Origin: Algoriphagus sp.
GTDB taxonomy: Bacteria; Bacteroidota; Bacteroidia; Cytophagales; Cyclobacteriaceae
DNA length: 64,000 bases
Assembly (NCBI RefSeq): GCF_013373065.1
Contig: NZ_JABXIN010000011.1
Span: 186,001 to 250,000 of the forward strand
Reading direction: 5' to 3'
Shown: positions 37,891 to 45,982 of the stretch, in pieces
Layout of the letters: the number at the start of each line of letters is the position of its first letter
Position numbering within the stretch: position 1 is the first letter of the stretch
Translations under genes and position numbers: made by a program
Notes under the pieces: model-generated
Databases searched by the model: none
Told to the model about the DNA's origin: nothing
The model's input: only the letters and a program-made list of their open reading frames with translations

Positions 37891-39144
37891 TTAGGCGTTT
37901 CCAGACAACTTTTTGAGTGCTAAGACGAATTGGTCCAATTCTTCAATGCTCGTGTAAATATTTGGTGTAATCCGGCATCCTTGAACTCCTGCGCCATCGA
38001 TGGCAACCGTATAAACTTTAAATTCACCCATCAACCGCTTAGCCAATTCAGCTGGTTTCATAGAAGGTATCCCTACATTGGCAATAGCACAGGATCGATG
38101 AGGCTCTACAGGGGTGTTTATTTGAATATTTTCCAGATTCCTCACCTGATCTGACCAATAGCGTTGAATAAATCGAAGCCGATCTTCTTTTCGTTTTGAT
38201 CCTATCTTTTCCTGAAATTCTATGGCATTCAGCACTGCCAAGTCAGTGGCAACAGGGTGAGTCCCTGTGTGATTAAGATTCAATATTCCCGGACGATCTA
38301 ATTGATAGGGGGCAAGTAAAGGTCTTATTTTGTCAGCTTTCCCCTTCTTTACAAATAAGAGCCCTGCCCCTAAGGGTACGCTTAACCATTTATGTAGGCT
38401 GGATCCATAATAGTCGCAATCCAGATCCTTCATAGAAAAGGTAAAATGTCCTACAGCATGTGCACCATCTACCATGACTTCCACACCATGACGATGAGCC
38501 ATGTCACATATTTTTCGAATTGGAAGAATATGCCCAGTAATATTTACAATATGCGGAACCATTATCAGCTTTGTTTTACTGGAAATGGCCTTTTCATACA
38601 CCTTAACAATTTCCTCATCTGATTGCGGATGCATCGGAATATCAATCCTTTTGAGATGGACTCCATATCGACGATGAGCTAATTCAAACATCGTCAACAT
38701 ACTACCATAGTCCTGATTGGACATAATGGCCTCATCACCACGCTCCCAGGGAAATCCTGAAATGATCAAATCCAGGGATTCTGTAGTATTTCTTGTAATT
38801 GCCACTTCCTCTGGATCGGCTCCTACCAATTCCGCCAACTTAGCGGCGGATTTTGCCTTATTATCCCATTGAACCGTTCGCATATAATAGGATCCTTGGT
38901 AATTCACCTCCCGAATATGTTCTATGTATTTTTCCAGCGTTTCTTGTGGAAGAAAGCAATAATAGCCGTTCTCGAGATTGATATAATCTGGCTTGAGTTT
39001 ATAGCCTTTTCGGATTTGCTCCCAAATGTCTGGAGCTTCAAAATCCAATTGATCAAAAGAAAAGGCGGGGCTTTGGGCTCCAAAAGAGGCTAGTGAACCT
39101 AAGCCTAATCCGGCCAATGATTTTAAGAAAGATCGTTTTTTCAT
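37891..39144 (-). CDS. Exported class V aminotransferase-fold PLP enzyme
   Basis: The 417-residue protein has an N-terminal export signal (KKRSFLKSLAGLGLGSLASF, twin-arginine-like in style but with KR instead of RR). It is a PLP fold-type I protein of the isopenicillin N epimerase/cysteine desulfurase-like class: AITRNTTESLDLII, MVDGAHAVGHFTF (PLP Asp) and YYGSSLHKWLSVPLGAG with the PLP Lys. Substrate unknown. A small zinc-ribbon gene lies 10 bp upstream in the same direction. Confidence 0.82.
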   Translation of the reverse strand: MKKRSFLKSLAGLGLGSLASFGAQSPAFSFDQLDFEAPDIWEQIRKGYKLKPDYINLENGYYCFLPQETLEKYIEHIREVNYQGSYYMRTVQWDNKAKSAAKLAELVGADPEEVAITRNTTESLDLIISGFPWERGDEAIMSNQDYGSMLTMFELAHRRYGVHLKRIDIPMHPQSDEEIVKVYEKAISSKTKLIMVPHIVNITGHILPIRKICDMAHRHGVEVMVDGAHAVGHFTFSMKDLDCDYYGSSLHKWLSVPLGAGLLFVKKGKADKIRPLLAPYQLDRPGILNLNHTGTHPVATDLAVLNAIEFQEKIGSKRKEDRLRFIQRYWSDQVRNLENIQINTPVEPHRSCAIANVGIPSMKPAELAKRLMGEFKVYTVAIDGAGVQGCRITPNIYTSIEELDQFVLALKKLSGNA

Positions 39145-39154
39145 AGGGGTTGGG

Positions 39155-39310
39155 TCAGAGAATATAGGTCAAAATCCAAATGATAAGTAGAAGAATAGCC
39201 AACCAAGTTATCCAAGGGGATCGTTTGGGAAATTCGTATTTGCAAATGGGGCAAATCTGTGCTTTTGCATCGATTTCCATGGCACAGGAAGGGCATTCTT
39301 TAGTTTTCAA
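39155..39310 (-). CDS. 51-aa zinc-ribbon membrane microprotein with TTG start
   Basis: Translated from TTG at 39310 the product begins MKTKECPSCAMEIDAKAQIC, continues PICKYEFPKRSPW, and ends with one membrane helix (WLAILLLIIWILTYIL). Two CxxC pairs form a zinc ribbon. The only ATG, at codon 11, would delete the first pair, so the TTG start is required for an intact ribbon. Its stop is 10 bp from the start of the exported PLP enzyme. Similar tiny zinc-ribbon proteins occur in Cytophagales; function unknown. Confidence 0.65.
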   Translation of the reverse strand: MKTKECPSCAMEIDAKAQICPICKYEFPKRSPWITWLAILLLIIWILTYIL

Positions 39311-39369
39311 ACTTTGAGTGAACTCTTTTGATGGTCTTGGGTTTTCTCCCTTAAGTAAAGCAAAAGTCT

Positions 39370-40080
39370 ATGAAAATCGAAATCTGGTCAGATGTAGTTT
39401 GTCCTTTTTGTTACATCGGAAAACGAAAATTGGAGAAAGCTTTGGAAAAAGTTCCATTTAAGCATCAAATTGAAATTGAGTGGAAAAGCTTTCAACTCAA
39501 TCCAGATGAAAAAACGAATCCGGAAATCAACAGCTTGGAGCATTTAGCGAATTCCAAAGGATGGACCTTTGAACAAGCCCAAGGAATAAGTGCACAGGTA
39601 GCTTCGATGGGAAAGGAGCAAGGATTAGATTTTAATTTTGAAAAAGCCAAAGTAGCCAACACCTTTCGAGCCCATCAATTGATTCATTTAGCCAAAGCAC
39701 TTGGAAAAGGAAGTGAAATGAAAGAACGGCTTTTGAAAGCCTATTTTTCGGATGGATTGAATGTGGATGATACCGAAACTTTGAAAAAGCTAGGTCAAGA
39801 AATAGGTTTGGATTCAGAATCCATAGAAAATGCCTTGACTTCTGAGCAATTTACTAATGAGGTTGAACAAGATATTTATGAAGCTCGATTGATTGGGGTT
39901 CGGGGTGTTCCTTTTTTTGTTTTTGATAGGAAATATGCCATTTCTGGCGCCCAACCAGATGAAGTTTTTGATGAAACCTTGAATAAGGCCTGGTTGGATT
40001 TTTCAGCAAGTCAACCTACTCATCTTATCCAAGAAGGGGAAGATGGGGATACCTGCGATTTTGAGGGAGAAAATTGCTAA
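39370..40080 (+). CDS. DsbA-family (FrnE-like) thiol oxidoreductase
   Basis: The 236-residue protein has the FrnE layout: WSDVVCPFCYIGKRKLEKAL with the CPFC active site near residue 12, an inserted helical domain, and the cis-Pro loop GVRGVPFFVFD near residue 180. The C-terminus adds DGDTCDFEGENC, a second Cys pair common in Bacteroidetes relatives. No signal peptide is present, so it acts in the cytoplasm. It is followed directly by a MITE-like repeat. Confidence 0.88.
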   Translation: MKIEIWSDVVCPFCYIGKRKLEKALEKVPFKHQIEIEWKSFQLNPDEKTNPEINSLEHLANSKGWTFEQAQGISAQVASMGKEQGLDFNFEKAKVANTFRAHQLIHLAKALGKGSEMKERLLKAYFSDGLNVDDTETLKKLGQEIGLDSESIENALTSEQFTNEVEQDIYEARLIGVRGVPFFVFDRKYAISGAQPDEVFDETLNKAWLDFSASQPTHLIQEGEDGDTCDFEGENC

Positions 40081-40083
40081 AAT

Positions 40084-40233
40084 AAAAAGAGACTGTCTCT
40101 TAAATACCCTTAGTTACGTTGAGCGGAGTCGAAACGTTAATAAATCAACCTAAAATAGGCTTTAATTTACTTTCCTTGCGGGAAAGCAGGTGCTCAGCCT
40201 GACAAAAACTGACTTTTGAGACAGCCTCTTTTT
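40084..40233. repeat. 150-bp MITE-like element with 16-bp terminal inverted repeats
   Basis: The left end AAAAAGAGACTGTCTC (40084-40099) and the right end GAGACAGCCTCTTTTT (40218-40233) are inverted repeats with one mismatch. Inside are GTTGAGCGGAGTCGAAAC (40118-40135) and the hairpin CTTTCC/GGGAAAG. No transposase is encoded. The end sequence resembles termini of Bacteroidetes insertion sequences from memory, and the internal motifs look like dispersed intergenic repeats. It fills the gap between two convergent genes. A target duplication is not obvious. Confidence 0.65.
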
Positions 40234-40244
40234 AAGATCGTTTT

Positions 40245-41162
40245 TTACCAAACACCTCGAACCTTCATTTGCAAAGTATATACCGCGTCCATAGCGGTAA
40301 TGAATAGTGTTTTTCGGTCTAGTGAAGCAAATGTCACATTTGCGGTCCATTTGGCCGGAACAGGGATATGAGCGATTTTTTCTCCTTTGGAGCTGAAAAC
40401 CGTTACTCCATCACCAGTTAAGTAGACATTGCCTCGGTTGTCAATGGTCATTCCATCAGATCCCATTTCACAAAACAATTCCTTGTTGATTAAGTAGCCA
40501 TCATCTCGTATTTCATAACGATAGGTTTTGCTATCTCCGATATCAGCAACATAGAGGTATTTACCATCAGGTGTTCCGACAAGTCCATTGGGCTTTACAA
40601 AATCCTCAGCAACCCGGAAAAATTCGGAACCATCTTCGGAGAGAAAATAGACATGTTCTCCATCTTGCTCCATCTCTGAGCTTCGAATTCCTTCCCAATA
40701 GGGACGAGCGTAAAGCGGATCGGTAAAGTACATTCCTCCTTTAGGTCTGACCCACACATCATTGGGTCCATTTAACTTATTTCCGCGAAAATTCTTCACC
40801 AAAACGGTTTCATTTCCTTTTGTATCAATTGCCCACAATTGATTTTCTTCATCTGCACAGGAAATTAAGGTTCCATCCAGTTTAAAATACATCCCATTAG
40901 ATCTTCCTGCATTTTCCTTAAATACAGATATTTCTCCTGAGATTGCATTCCAATGTAAAATCCGATTATTAGGCTGGTCTGTAAAATACACGTCTCCAAC
41001 CCGACTGACCGCAGGGCCTTCAGTAAATGAAAAACCATCCTGAACCTTCACTAATTCAGCACCTTTTTCAACAATTCCTTTTTTATCTTCAATCTGAGCC
41101 ATCAACTGATTTGTCATTAACAGACCTGCTGCAATAAGCAGGCTTACTTTATTCTTTATCAT
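40245..41162 (-). CDS. Secreted SMP-30/gluconolactonase-like protein
   Basis: The 305-residue protein has a signal peptide (LLIAAGLLMTNQLMAQ) and a six-bladed propeller of the SMP-30/LRE family: SFTEGPAVSRVGDVYFTDQP, LNGPNDVWVRPKGGMYFTDP and FVKPNGLVGTPDGKYLYVAD, with Glu, Asn and Asp ligands for the metal. Such proteins hydrolyse sugar lactones. It ends 12 bp from the MITE-like repeat and lies 2 bp after the neighbouring propeller gene, with which it forms an operon. Confidence 0.88.
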   Translation of the reverse strand: MIKNKVSLLIAAGLLMTNQLMAQIEDKKGIVEKGAELVKVQDGFSFTEGPAVSRVGDVYFTDQPNNRILHWNAISGEISVFKENAGRSNGMYFKLDGTLISCADEENQLWAIDTKGNETVLVKNFRGNKLNGPNDVWVRPKGGMYFTDPLYARPYWEGIRSSEMEQDGEHVYFLSEDGSEFFRVAEDFVKPNGLVGTPDGKYLYVADIGDSKTYRYEIRDDGYLINKELFCEMGSDGMTIDNRGNVYLTGDGVTVFSSKGEKIAHIPVPAKWTANVTFASLDRKTLFITAMDAVYTLQMKVRGVW

Positions 41163-41164
41163 TC

Positions 41165-42067
41165 TTAATTATTGTTTTTTCTTTCCATAACAGCCACTAA
41201 AACATTTAAATCCGCACTGTATGCCATTCGGGATATATTTTTATGGGAAGGGATGGTCAATTCTCCAATTTCGATCCAAGAGTCTTCATTCCATTTTCTG
41301 CTGAAAACTTTATTTCCTTTACCCATTAACAACACTTGTTTATCCAACCAAATAAAATCCATAGCACCAGGAAGTCCAAATCCCAAATCAATTTGATTGT
41401 CATCTTTAAAATCAAACCCTCTAAGACTATAGGCGGAACCACCAGGAAAATCCTGTTTTTGATCCATGGAAAGGTAGGTGATTTGATCCGTTTTTGGTCT
41501 TCTTTTAATCGATCGTCCTACATTTTGATCAATTTTGAGAATGTCGCCTCGGGATTTCGCATAAATTAATTCATTGGGTTCACCCAAGACAAACATGGCC
41601 GCTTTGTTATCATACCAATCATAATAACCCACCGGTTCGATGTCATCATAAAGAAGCTCAGGCTCTCCAAAATTAGTAGGATATAACCAAAGCCGTTGGC
41701 GATTATCTGGCTCGACTACAACTGAAGCTATGAATTGACCACATTCGGTAATTGCTGGTGAATATTCACTACGATCCACCGTTTTTGTAAGATTGGTGAA
41801 TTTCTGATTTTCGAAATTATAGACGATGATATCATGGTTCCCATTCTCATCTGAAGCCGAAAACACGAGTTGAAATTCATTGATAAAATTAGGCTGATTA
41901 TCATAGGCATCTCGGTCAGTCAAAAGTCTTTCAGTTCCAGGTATCAATTTTAAATTTTTACCTTTTCCTTGTGTATCGACAACCACTAGATCAAAAGTAC
42001 CTTGGCCATGAGATTTTATAATCAGAATAACTAGGAATAGGTTGACTAGGAAGAATTTCGTTCGCAT
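41165..42067 (-). CDS. Secreted TolB/PD40-type beta-propeller protein
   Basis: The 300-residue protein has a signal peptide (ending IKSHGQ) and repeats like those of WD40-like PD40 propellers: NEFQLVFSASDENGNHDIIVYNF and DRSEYSPAITECGQFIASV. I do not recognise a specific family. It is immediately upstream of the SMP-30 gene (2-bp gap), so it probably acts with it in the periplasm. Confidence 0.65.
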   Translation of the reverse strand: MRTKFFLVNLFLVILIIKSHGQGTFDLVVVDTQGKGKNLKLIPGTERLLTDRDAYDNQPNFINEFQLVFSASDENGNHDIIVYNFENQKFTNLTKTVDRSEYSPAITECGQFIASVVVEPDNRQRLWLYPTNFGEPELLYDDIEPVGYYDWYDNKAAMFVLGEPNELIYAKSRGDILKIDQNVGRSIKRRPKTDQITYLSMDQKQDFPGGSAYSLRGFDFKDDNQIDLGFGLPGAMDFIWLDKQVLLMGKGNKVFSRKWNEDSWIEIGELTIPSHKNISRMAYSADLNVLVAVMERKNNN

Positions 42068-42116
42068 TGATCAATCAAATTATGTAACCAAATTACAAAA
42101 TCAAGGTTAGAATGCT

Positions 42117-43199
42117 GTGGAAAAATTAAAGCTTTACACTTGGGAGCATCTCGATGCCCTTCGAAAAAGAAAAGATCCGCTTGCAGATGCTGCAGTGGCT
42201 ACGCTTATAAAAAATCCCAGCTTAGCTGAGGAGATAAATACTTGGACTCAGATTCCCGATGCCTTTCCTAAGAATTACCCACAGCCATTAGTGGAATACC
42301 TTTCCTTTTTTAACGTGGCGAAAGAATTTGCAAATCCTGAAATTCTAAAAGTTGGGCAGCAATTTTTTAATAAGGAAGGAGATATTTATTTGGGACTTCT
42401 TGGATTCTATTCCTTGCCTTATTGCTATGCTTTTGGAGATGGGGCGGAGGTTTTGGTTCGTTCCAAACGTATCGTTAATGAAATTGGAAGTCGCTTAGGG
42501 GAAACGGGGCTTTTTGTCTTGGATTTATTTAAACCGGGAGGTTTTATTTCAGATTCCTCGCCCTATCTAACTTGTGCAAAGGTTCGATTGATACATGCTT
42601 TCAGCCGCTATTTCATCCTCAATTTTTCCAATGATTGGTCAGATGAATTTGGAGCCCCAATCAATCAAGAAGACATGTTGGGTACCAATTTAGCATTCAG
42701 CATGATTGTACTTCGTGGCATGACAAAAATGGGAACTGCCATCGATTCCGAAACATATAATACGATTTTAGAATATTGGAAATGGATTGGATACCTTCTT
42801 GGAGTTGATCTTAAATTTTGGCCAAGCAATGCAAAAGAAGCTTTCGAATTGGATCGATTAATTCGGAAAAGGCATTTAAAGCCCACCCTGGCAGGTAAGG
42901 CTTTGATTACTGCACTTGCAGCCTTCTACAAGGAAAATATTCCAGATCCATTAATTCGGGATCAAGTGGATTTGCTTTTGGGATTTTTCCTTGGAAAAGA
43001 GGCTGGTGAAGCTCTTGGGCTTCCCTCTTCAACAAAACTTCCCGGAAGTCTTGTCGAATTGATGTTTAAATTATCTGGTTGGAGAAATTACGGTTCTAAG
43101 AAAAATTATTCCCTCATTCGGAAAATGATGGAATTACAACATCAAGAGCAATTCGGGAAACAGTTTGAAATTCAAATTCCAGTCATCAATCGTTCATAA
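42117..43199 (+). CDS. MpaB/DUF2236-like oxygenase family protein
   Basis: The 360-residue helical protein starts with GTG at 42117. It resembles the oxygenase MpaB family, which includes rubber oxygenase Lcp: YCYAFGDGAEVLVRSKRI, RLGETGLFVLDLF and the conserved AKVRLIHAFSRYFI with a likely heme-ligand His. No export signal is visible. The substrate is not known. It is divergent from the propeller genes and stands alone. Confidence 0.72.
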   Translation: MEKLKLYTWEHLDALRKRKDPLADAAVATLIKNPSLAEEINTWTQIPDAFPKNYPQPLVEYLSFFNVAKEFANPEILKVGQQFFNKEGDIYLGLLGFYSLPYCYAFGDGAEVLVRSKRIVNEIGSRLGETGLFVLDLFKPGGFISDSSPYLTCAKVRLIHAFSRYFILNFSNDWSDEFGAPINQEDMLGTNLAFSMIVLRGMTKMGTAIDSETYNTILEYWKWIGYLLGVDLKFWPSNAKEAFELDRLIRKRHLKPTLAGKALITALAAFYKENIPDPLIRDQVDLLLGFFLGKEAGEALGLPSSTKLPGSLVELMFKLSGWRNYGSKKNYSLIRKMMELQHQEQFGKQFEIQIPVINRS

Positions 43200-43308
43200 A
43201 CGGACACATTTTTGTACGTTTATCTAGCATTTTTTCAAGAAAATGTCGGAAAAACCTTCATAATTAAGCATTTTCGGTACTGGCACTCTTTTCGTATCAC
43301 TCATTCAC

Positions 43309-43614
43309 ATGAAAGCATTCATCCATAGACTTCAAAAGTTTCCATTGGAACTTGTCTTTTGGATTGGGAGCATTCTGGCGATTCTTACGATTGACCCTTG
43401 GGCTACGCAACATCTGACACTATGCCCTTTGGAAAATTTAGGATTCGACTGGTGCCCCGGATGTGGATTGGGAAGGTCCATGAACCTACTCGCAAGAGGT
43501 GAGTTTCAAGCTTCCTGGGACATGCATCCATTAGCAGCTTTAGCCTATGTGGTGATTCTTTCACGAATTTGGAATTTAATAAACAACCTTAAAGCAACAC
43601 ACAATTATGGCTAA
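43309..43614 (+). CDS. DUF2752 membrane protein
   Basis: The 101-residue protein has two membrane segments around a Cys-rich core typical of DUF2752 (CPLENLGFDWCPGCGLGRSM). The DUF is found in many bacteria with unknown function. It overlaps the TM2 gene by 8 bp. Confidence 0.85.
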   Translation: MKAFIHRLQKFPLELVFWIGSILAILTIDPWATQHLTLCPLENLGFDWCPGCGLGRSMNLLARGEFQASWDMHPLAALAYVVILSRIWNLINNLKATHNYG

Positions 43615-43996
43615 TGTATTAAGACACTTGCCCGAACTGGAAGGAATGGAATTAGGCTACATCCAGGGCTTACTTAAAAACATGGACGATGAACAAGCGT
43701 CTTTATTTGCTCAAGTTTATCGAGCAAGACGAAAGGATGCTCAAATGATTCTAATCCTAACGCTCTTGGGCTTCTTTGGATTTGCAGGGCTTCATCGCTT
43801 TATTCTAGGCCAAATTGGCTTAGGGATCTTATATATCTTGACAGTAGGACTTTGTTTCATTGGTACGATTGTCGATTTGGTCAACTATAAGAGTTTGGCT
43901 TATGAGTACAACATTAAAATGGCGCACGAAACACTTGCGATGCTATCCACTCAGTTTCCTACAAATTTCGAAGGCTCTGAAGAATCAAATAGCTAA
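43607..43996 (+). CDS. TM2-domain membrane protein
   Basis: The 129-residue protein has a soluble N-terminus (about 45 residues), then two membrane helices with the TM2 signature: LTLLGFFGFAGLHRFILGQ and ILYILTVGLCFIGTIVDLV. It overlaps the DUF2752 gene, so the pair is translated together. Function unknown. A strong terminator follows. Confidence 0.88.
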   Translation: MANVLRHLPELEGMELGYIQGLLKNMDDEQASLFAQVYRARRKDAQMILILTLLGFFGFAGLHRFILGQIGLGILYILTVGLCFIGTIVDLVNYKSLAYEYNIKMAHETLAMLSTQFPTNFEGSEESNS

Positions 43997-44017
43997 GCGA
44001 AAAAACCACTAACCGAA

Positions 44018-44044
44018 AAACTCCAGAAATCTGGAGTTTTTTTT
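44018..44044. terminator. Bidirectional terminator between TM2 and VLRF1 genes
   Basis: A 9-bp perfect stem AAACTCCAG/CTGGAGTTT with an AAAT loop is flanked by A residues on the left and eight T residues on the right. It can end both convergent transcripts. Confidence 0.92.
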
Positions 44045-44046
44045 AT

Positions 44047-44751
44047 TTACCAATTTTCATCATCCTCGGGCTCGGAATTAGTCGTCGATATTTCTTGAAA
44101 AAAATCTTTCCCCTCAGCTGATAGAAATAAATGGAAATTTAACAGTGCCGAATAACTGCTTTGAAGTTCCTCAAATGAAGCTTGATGATAATGAAAAGGA
44201 AGTGAAAGTACATTTTCCTGCTTTGGAGAAAATGGGGGAGAAACTTCAGCATTGAAAAAATAGGGCCAAAGGGTTTTGCTACAAGAAATTCCCCACCTGC
44301 TAATTGGAAACTTTTCAGAATAATCTTGAAGCCTTTCATTTATTTCATTAAAAAATCTAGCGGTCTCTGCTAGTCGAATACGCGATCCGGCGCGGGATTT
44401 ACCCTTAGTCTTCAGATGCTTAATTTGAGATTTTCCCTGTTTTTGCCGTACCATGTAAGCCCGAAAGACTTTGTGGTCTTCTAATTGGTCTTGGTGAAAA
44501 TACCCAGCAAAAGCTTGACCGGCACGAATAGCCAACAAGGCTAAATGAAAATCTTCAATTTTTTGGAGTTCATTTTTTATCCAATCATGGTCCCAAGGAA
44601 GATAAAGTTTTGCCAGCAGTTGGTGATTTTTAGAAATTTCCAATTGGTGTTTTTCGGGGACATATTCGATACCCAATCCTTCTTTTTGTATTCTTTGGTC
44701 GATTATTACCCACTGTTCAAAATGAATGGGCTGGTAATTGGGTATTTTCAT
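44047..44751 (-). CDS. bVLRF1-like ribosome-rescue release factor
   Basis: The 234-residue protein contains the block MVRQKQGKSQIKHLKTKGKS followed by RAGSRIRLAETARFFNEINE (about residues 102-142). This matches the catalytic pattern of Vms1/ANKZF1-like release factors: a GxSQ loop, then a Lys/Ser-rich GSxxR region. Vms1 cuts peptidyl-tRNA on stalled large ribosomal subunits. Bacteroidetes have a family of this type, called bVLRF1. ATG 44751 was chosen because the upstream extension begins at TTG. The assignment rests on motif recognition without a database search. Confidence 0.7.
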   Translation of the reverse strand: MKIPNYQPIHFEQWVIIDQRIQKEGLGIEYVPEKHQLEISKNHQLLAKLYLPWDHDWIKNELQKIEDFHLALLAIRAGQAFAGYFHQDQLEDHKVFRAYMVRQKQGKSQIKHLKTKGKSRAGSRIRLAETARFFNEINERLQDYSEKFPISRWGISCSKTLWPYFFNAEVSPPFSPKQENVLSLPFHYHQASFEELQSSYSALLNFHLFLSAEGKDFFQEISTTNSEPEDDENW

Positions 44752-44773
44752 GAGAGGACTCAAGGGTATAGGC

Positions 44774-44781
44774 TATATTTG
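44774..44781 (+). promoter_or_regulatory. Putative -7 box for the 44796 gene
   Basis: TATATTTG matches TAnnTTTG exactly and lies 14 bp before the ATG, in the 44-bp divergent gap to the VLRF1 gene. A -33 box is not convincing. Confidence 0.4.
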
Positions 44782-44795
44782 CAAAAAAAGAAAAA

Positions 44796-45317
44796 ATGAA
44801 CGAGGAACTTGAAAAGCTTTTTCAAAAAATGCTGGACCCCGAAGAGTCGGAGGCCTATTTTTTTGCTGATAAATTGGGAAAAAAGGCAGATGAACAAGCC
44901 AAAGACCGATTGATCCAATTGGTGGCAGATGACGATTGGGAAAAGGCCTATTTAGCTTGTCGGGCACTTTCCAAAACACCTTGGAATGAAGAGGCTTTGG
45001 ACGCCATTTTCAAAGCCATTCAGGACCGGAAGAACAAACTACATCAAGGGGCATTTGTCCAAATCTTAGAAGAGTTTGATTTGAGTCAGCGTTTTGTTGA
45101 CATTTTCCGTATTTATCTTTTCGGAAATTTTAAAGCATCAAACCTCGCAAAGGATTATTTGGATCAGATTGAATTCGAAATTTCACCTCGGACTATTCGA
45201 AAAGCTGAAAAACACTGGAACCATTATTTGCATAATCCGGAGGATGAGGGAAGTCTGGAAATAAAAAAATCTGAAGTTGAACCTATGTTGCTGGAAATGA
45301 AAGAATTATTTTCTTGA
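44796..45317 (+). CDS. Unknown HEAT-like helical protein
   Basis: I do not recognise a defined family. The 173-residue protein is soluble and all-helical, with a HEAT-like repeat rhythm (RLIQLVADDDWEKAYLACRA, LDAIFKAIQDRKNKLHQGA, VQILEEFDLSQRFVDIF). No signal or membrane segment is present. It lies 23 bp before another unknown gene, so they are probably co-transcribed, and it diverges from the bVLRF1-like gene. Confidence 0.6.
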   Translation: MNEELEKLFQKMLDPEESEAYFFADKLGKKADEQAKDRLIQLVADDDWEKAYLACRALSKTPWNEEALDAIFKAIQDRKNKLHQGAFVQILEEFDLSQRFVDIFRIYLFGNFKASNLAKDYLDQIEFEISPRTIRKAEKHWNHYLHNPEDEGSLEIKKSEVEPMLLEMKELFS

Positions 45318-45340
45318 CAGGATACAACAATTAGATTCGG

Positions 45341-45982
45341 ATGGAGTTTAATAAAAGTATGAGGGAATTAGATGTACTTGAGCTTCATAGTCAGTTTTTG
45401 GGGGAATTCGGATTTGATTTTCACCCTAGTCACTTGATGTTTTTCAAGGATTTCCCTCATGGCAAACAAGTTATTTTTATTCATTATAGTGAGTATCCAG
45501 AAGTAAGCTATTTAGAGTATAATTTGGGAGTACGGATTGACCGAGTCGAAGAGATAATTCATCGTTTTTTGCCCACACTCAGTGATTATGCCGAACGATC
45601 AATTACATTGATTCAGAAAGCCAATAAAATCGGAAATCAAATCCCTTCAAGGTTTGAGTTGCATACAAACTCGGAATTGGGGGATGCACTAATGGCTTCG
45701 GAGAGTTTCTTTGTAACTCATGGATTTCATTGGTTAGATGAAATGATAAATCCCAAAAAGTTAGAGCAGGCTTTTGCAGCAAGAAAAGATCGGGTTTTCC
45801 AAACTCAAAACTTTGTATACTTTGCCTTTCGGGGAGTAACATTGGCAAAATTGTATAAACCTGAAGATTATCCTGAATTAAGGAAGATATACCTCAAAGA
45901 AATCAAGGAGCAGGGAATGACTCCATTTACAATTGCTTCGTTCCTTCAGCTTTTGAATTACCTTGACCATTTATCTGTTTAA
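45341..45982 (+). CDS. Unknown soluble protein
   Basis: I do not recognise a family. The 213-residue protein has no signal peptide and a mixed alpha/beta composition. It contains a Phe/His-rich start (EFGFDFHPSHLMFFKDFPHG) and a C-terminal helical segment. It follows the HEAT-like gene by 23 bp and overlaps hrpB tail to tail by 4 bp. Confidence 0.6.
   Translation: MEFNKSMRELDVLELHSQFLGEFGFDFHPSHLMFFKDFPHGKQVIFIHYSEYPEVSYLEYNLGVRIDRVEEIIHRFLPTLSDYAERSITLIQKANKIGNQIPSRFELHTNSELGDALMASESFFVTHGFHWLDEMINPKKLEQAFAARKDRVFQTQNFVYFAFRGVTLAKLYKPEDYPELRKIYLKEIKEQGMTPFTIASFLQLLNYLDHLSV

Noticed and set aside
40162..40350. 62-codon minus-strand frame near the repeat
   Set aside because: It overlaps the MITE right end and the SMP-30 gene in another frame, so it is a chance frame.
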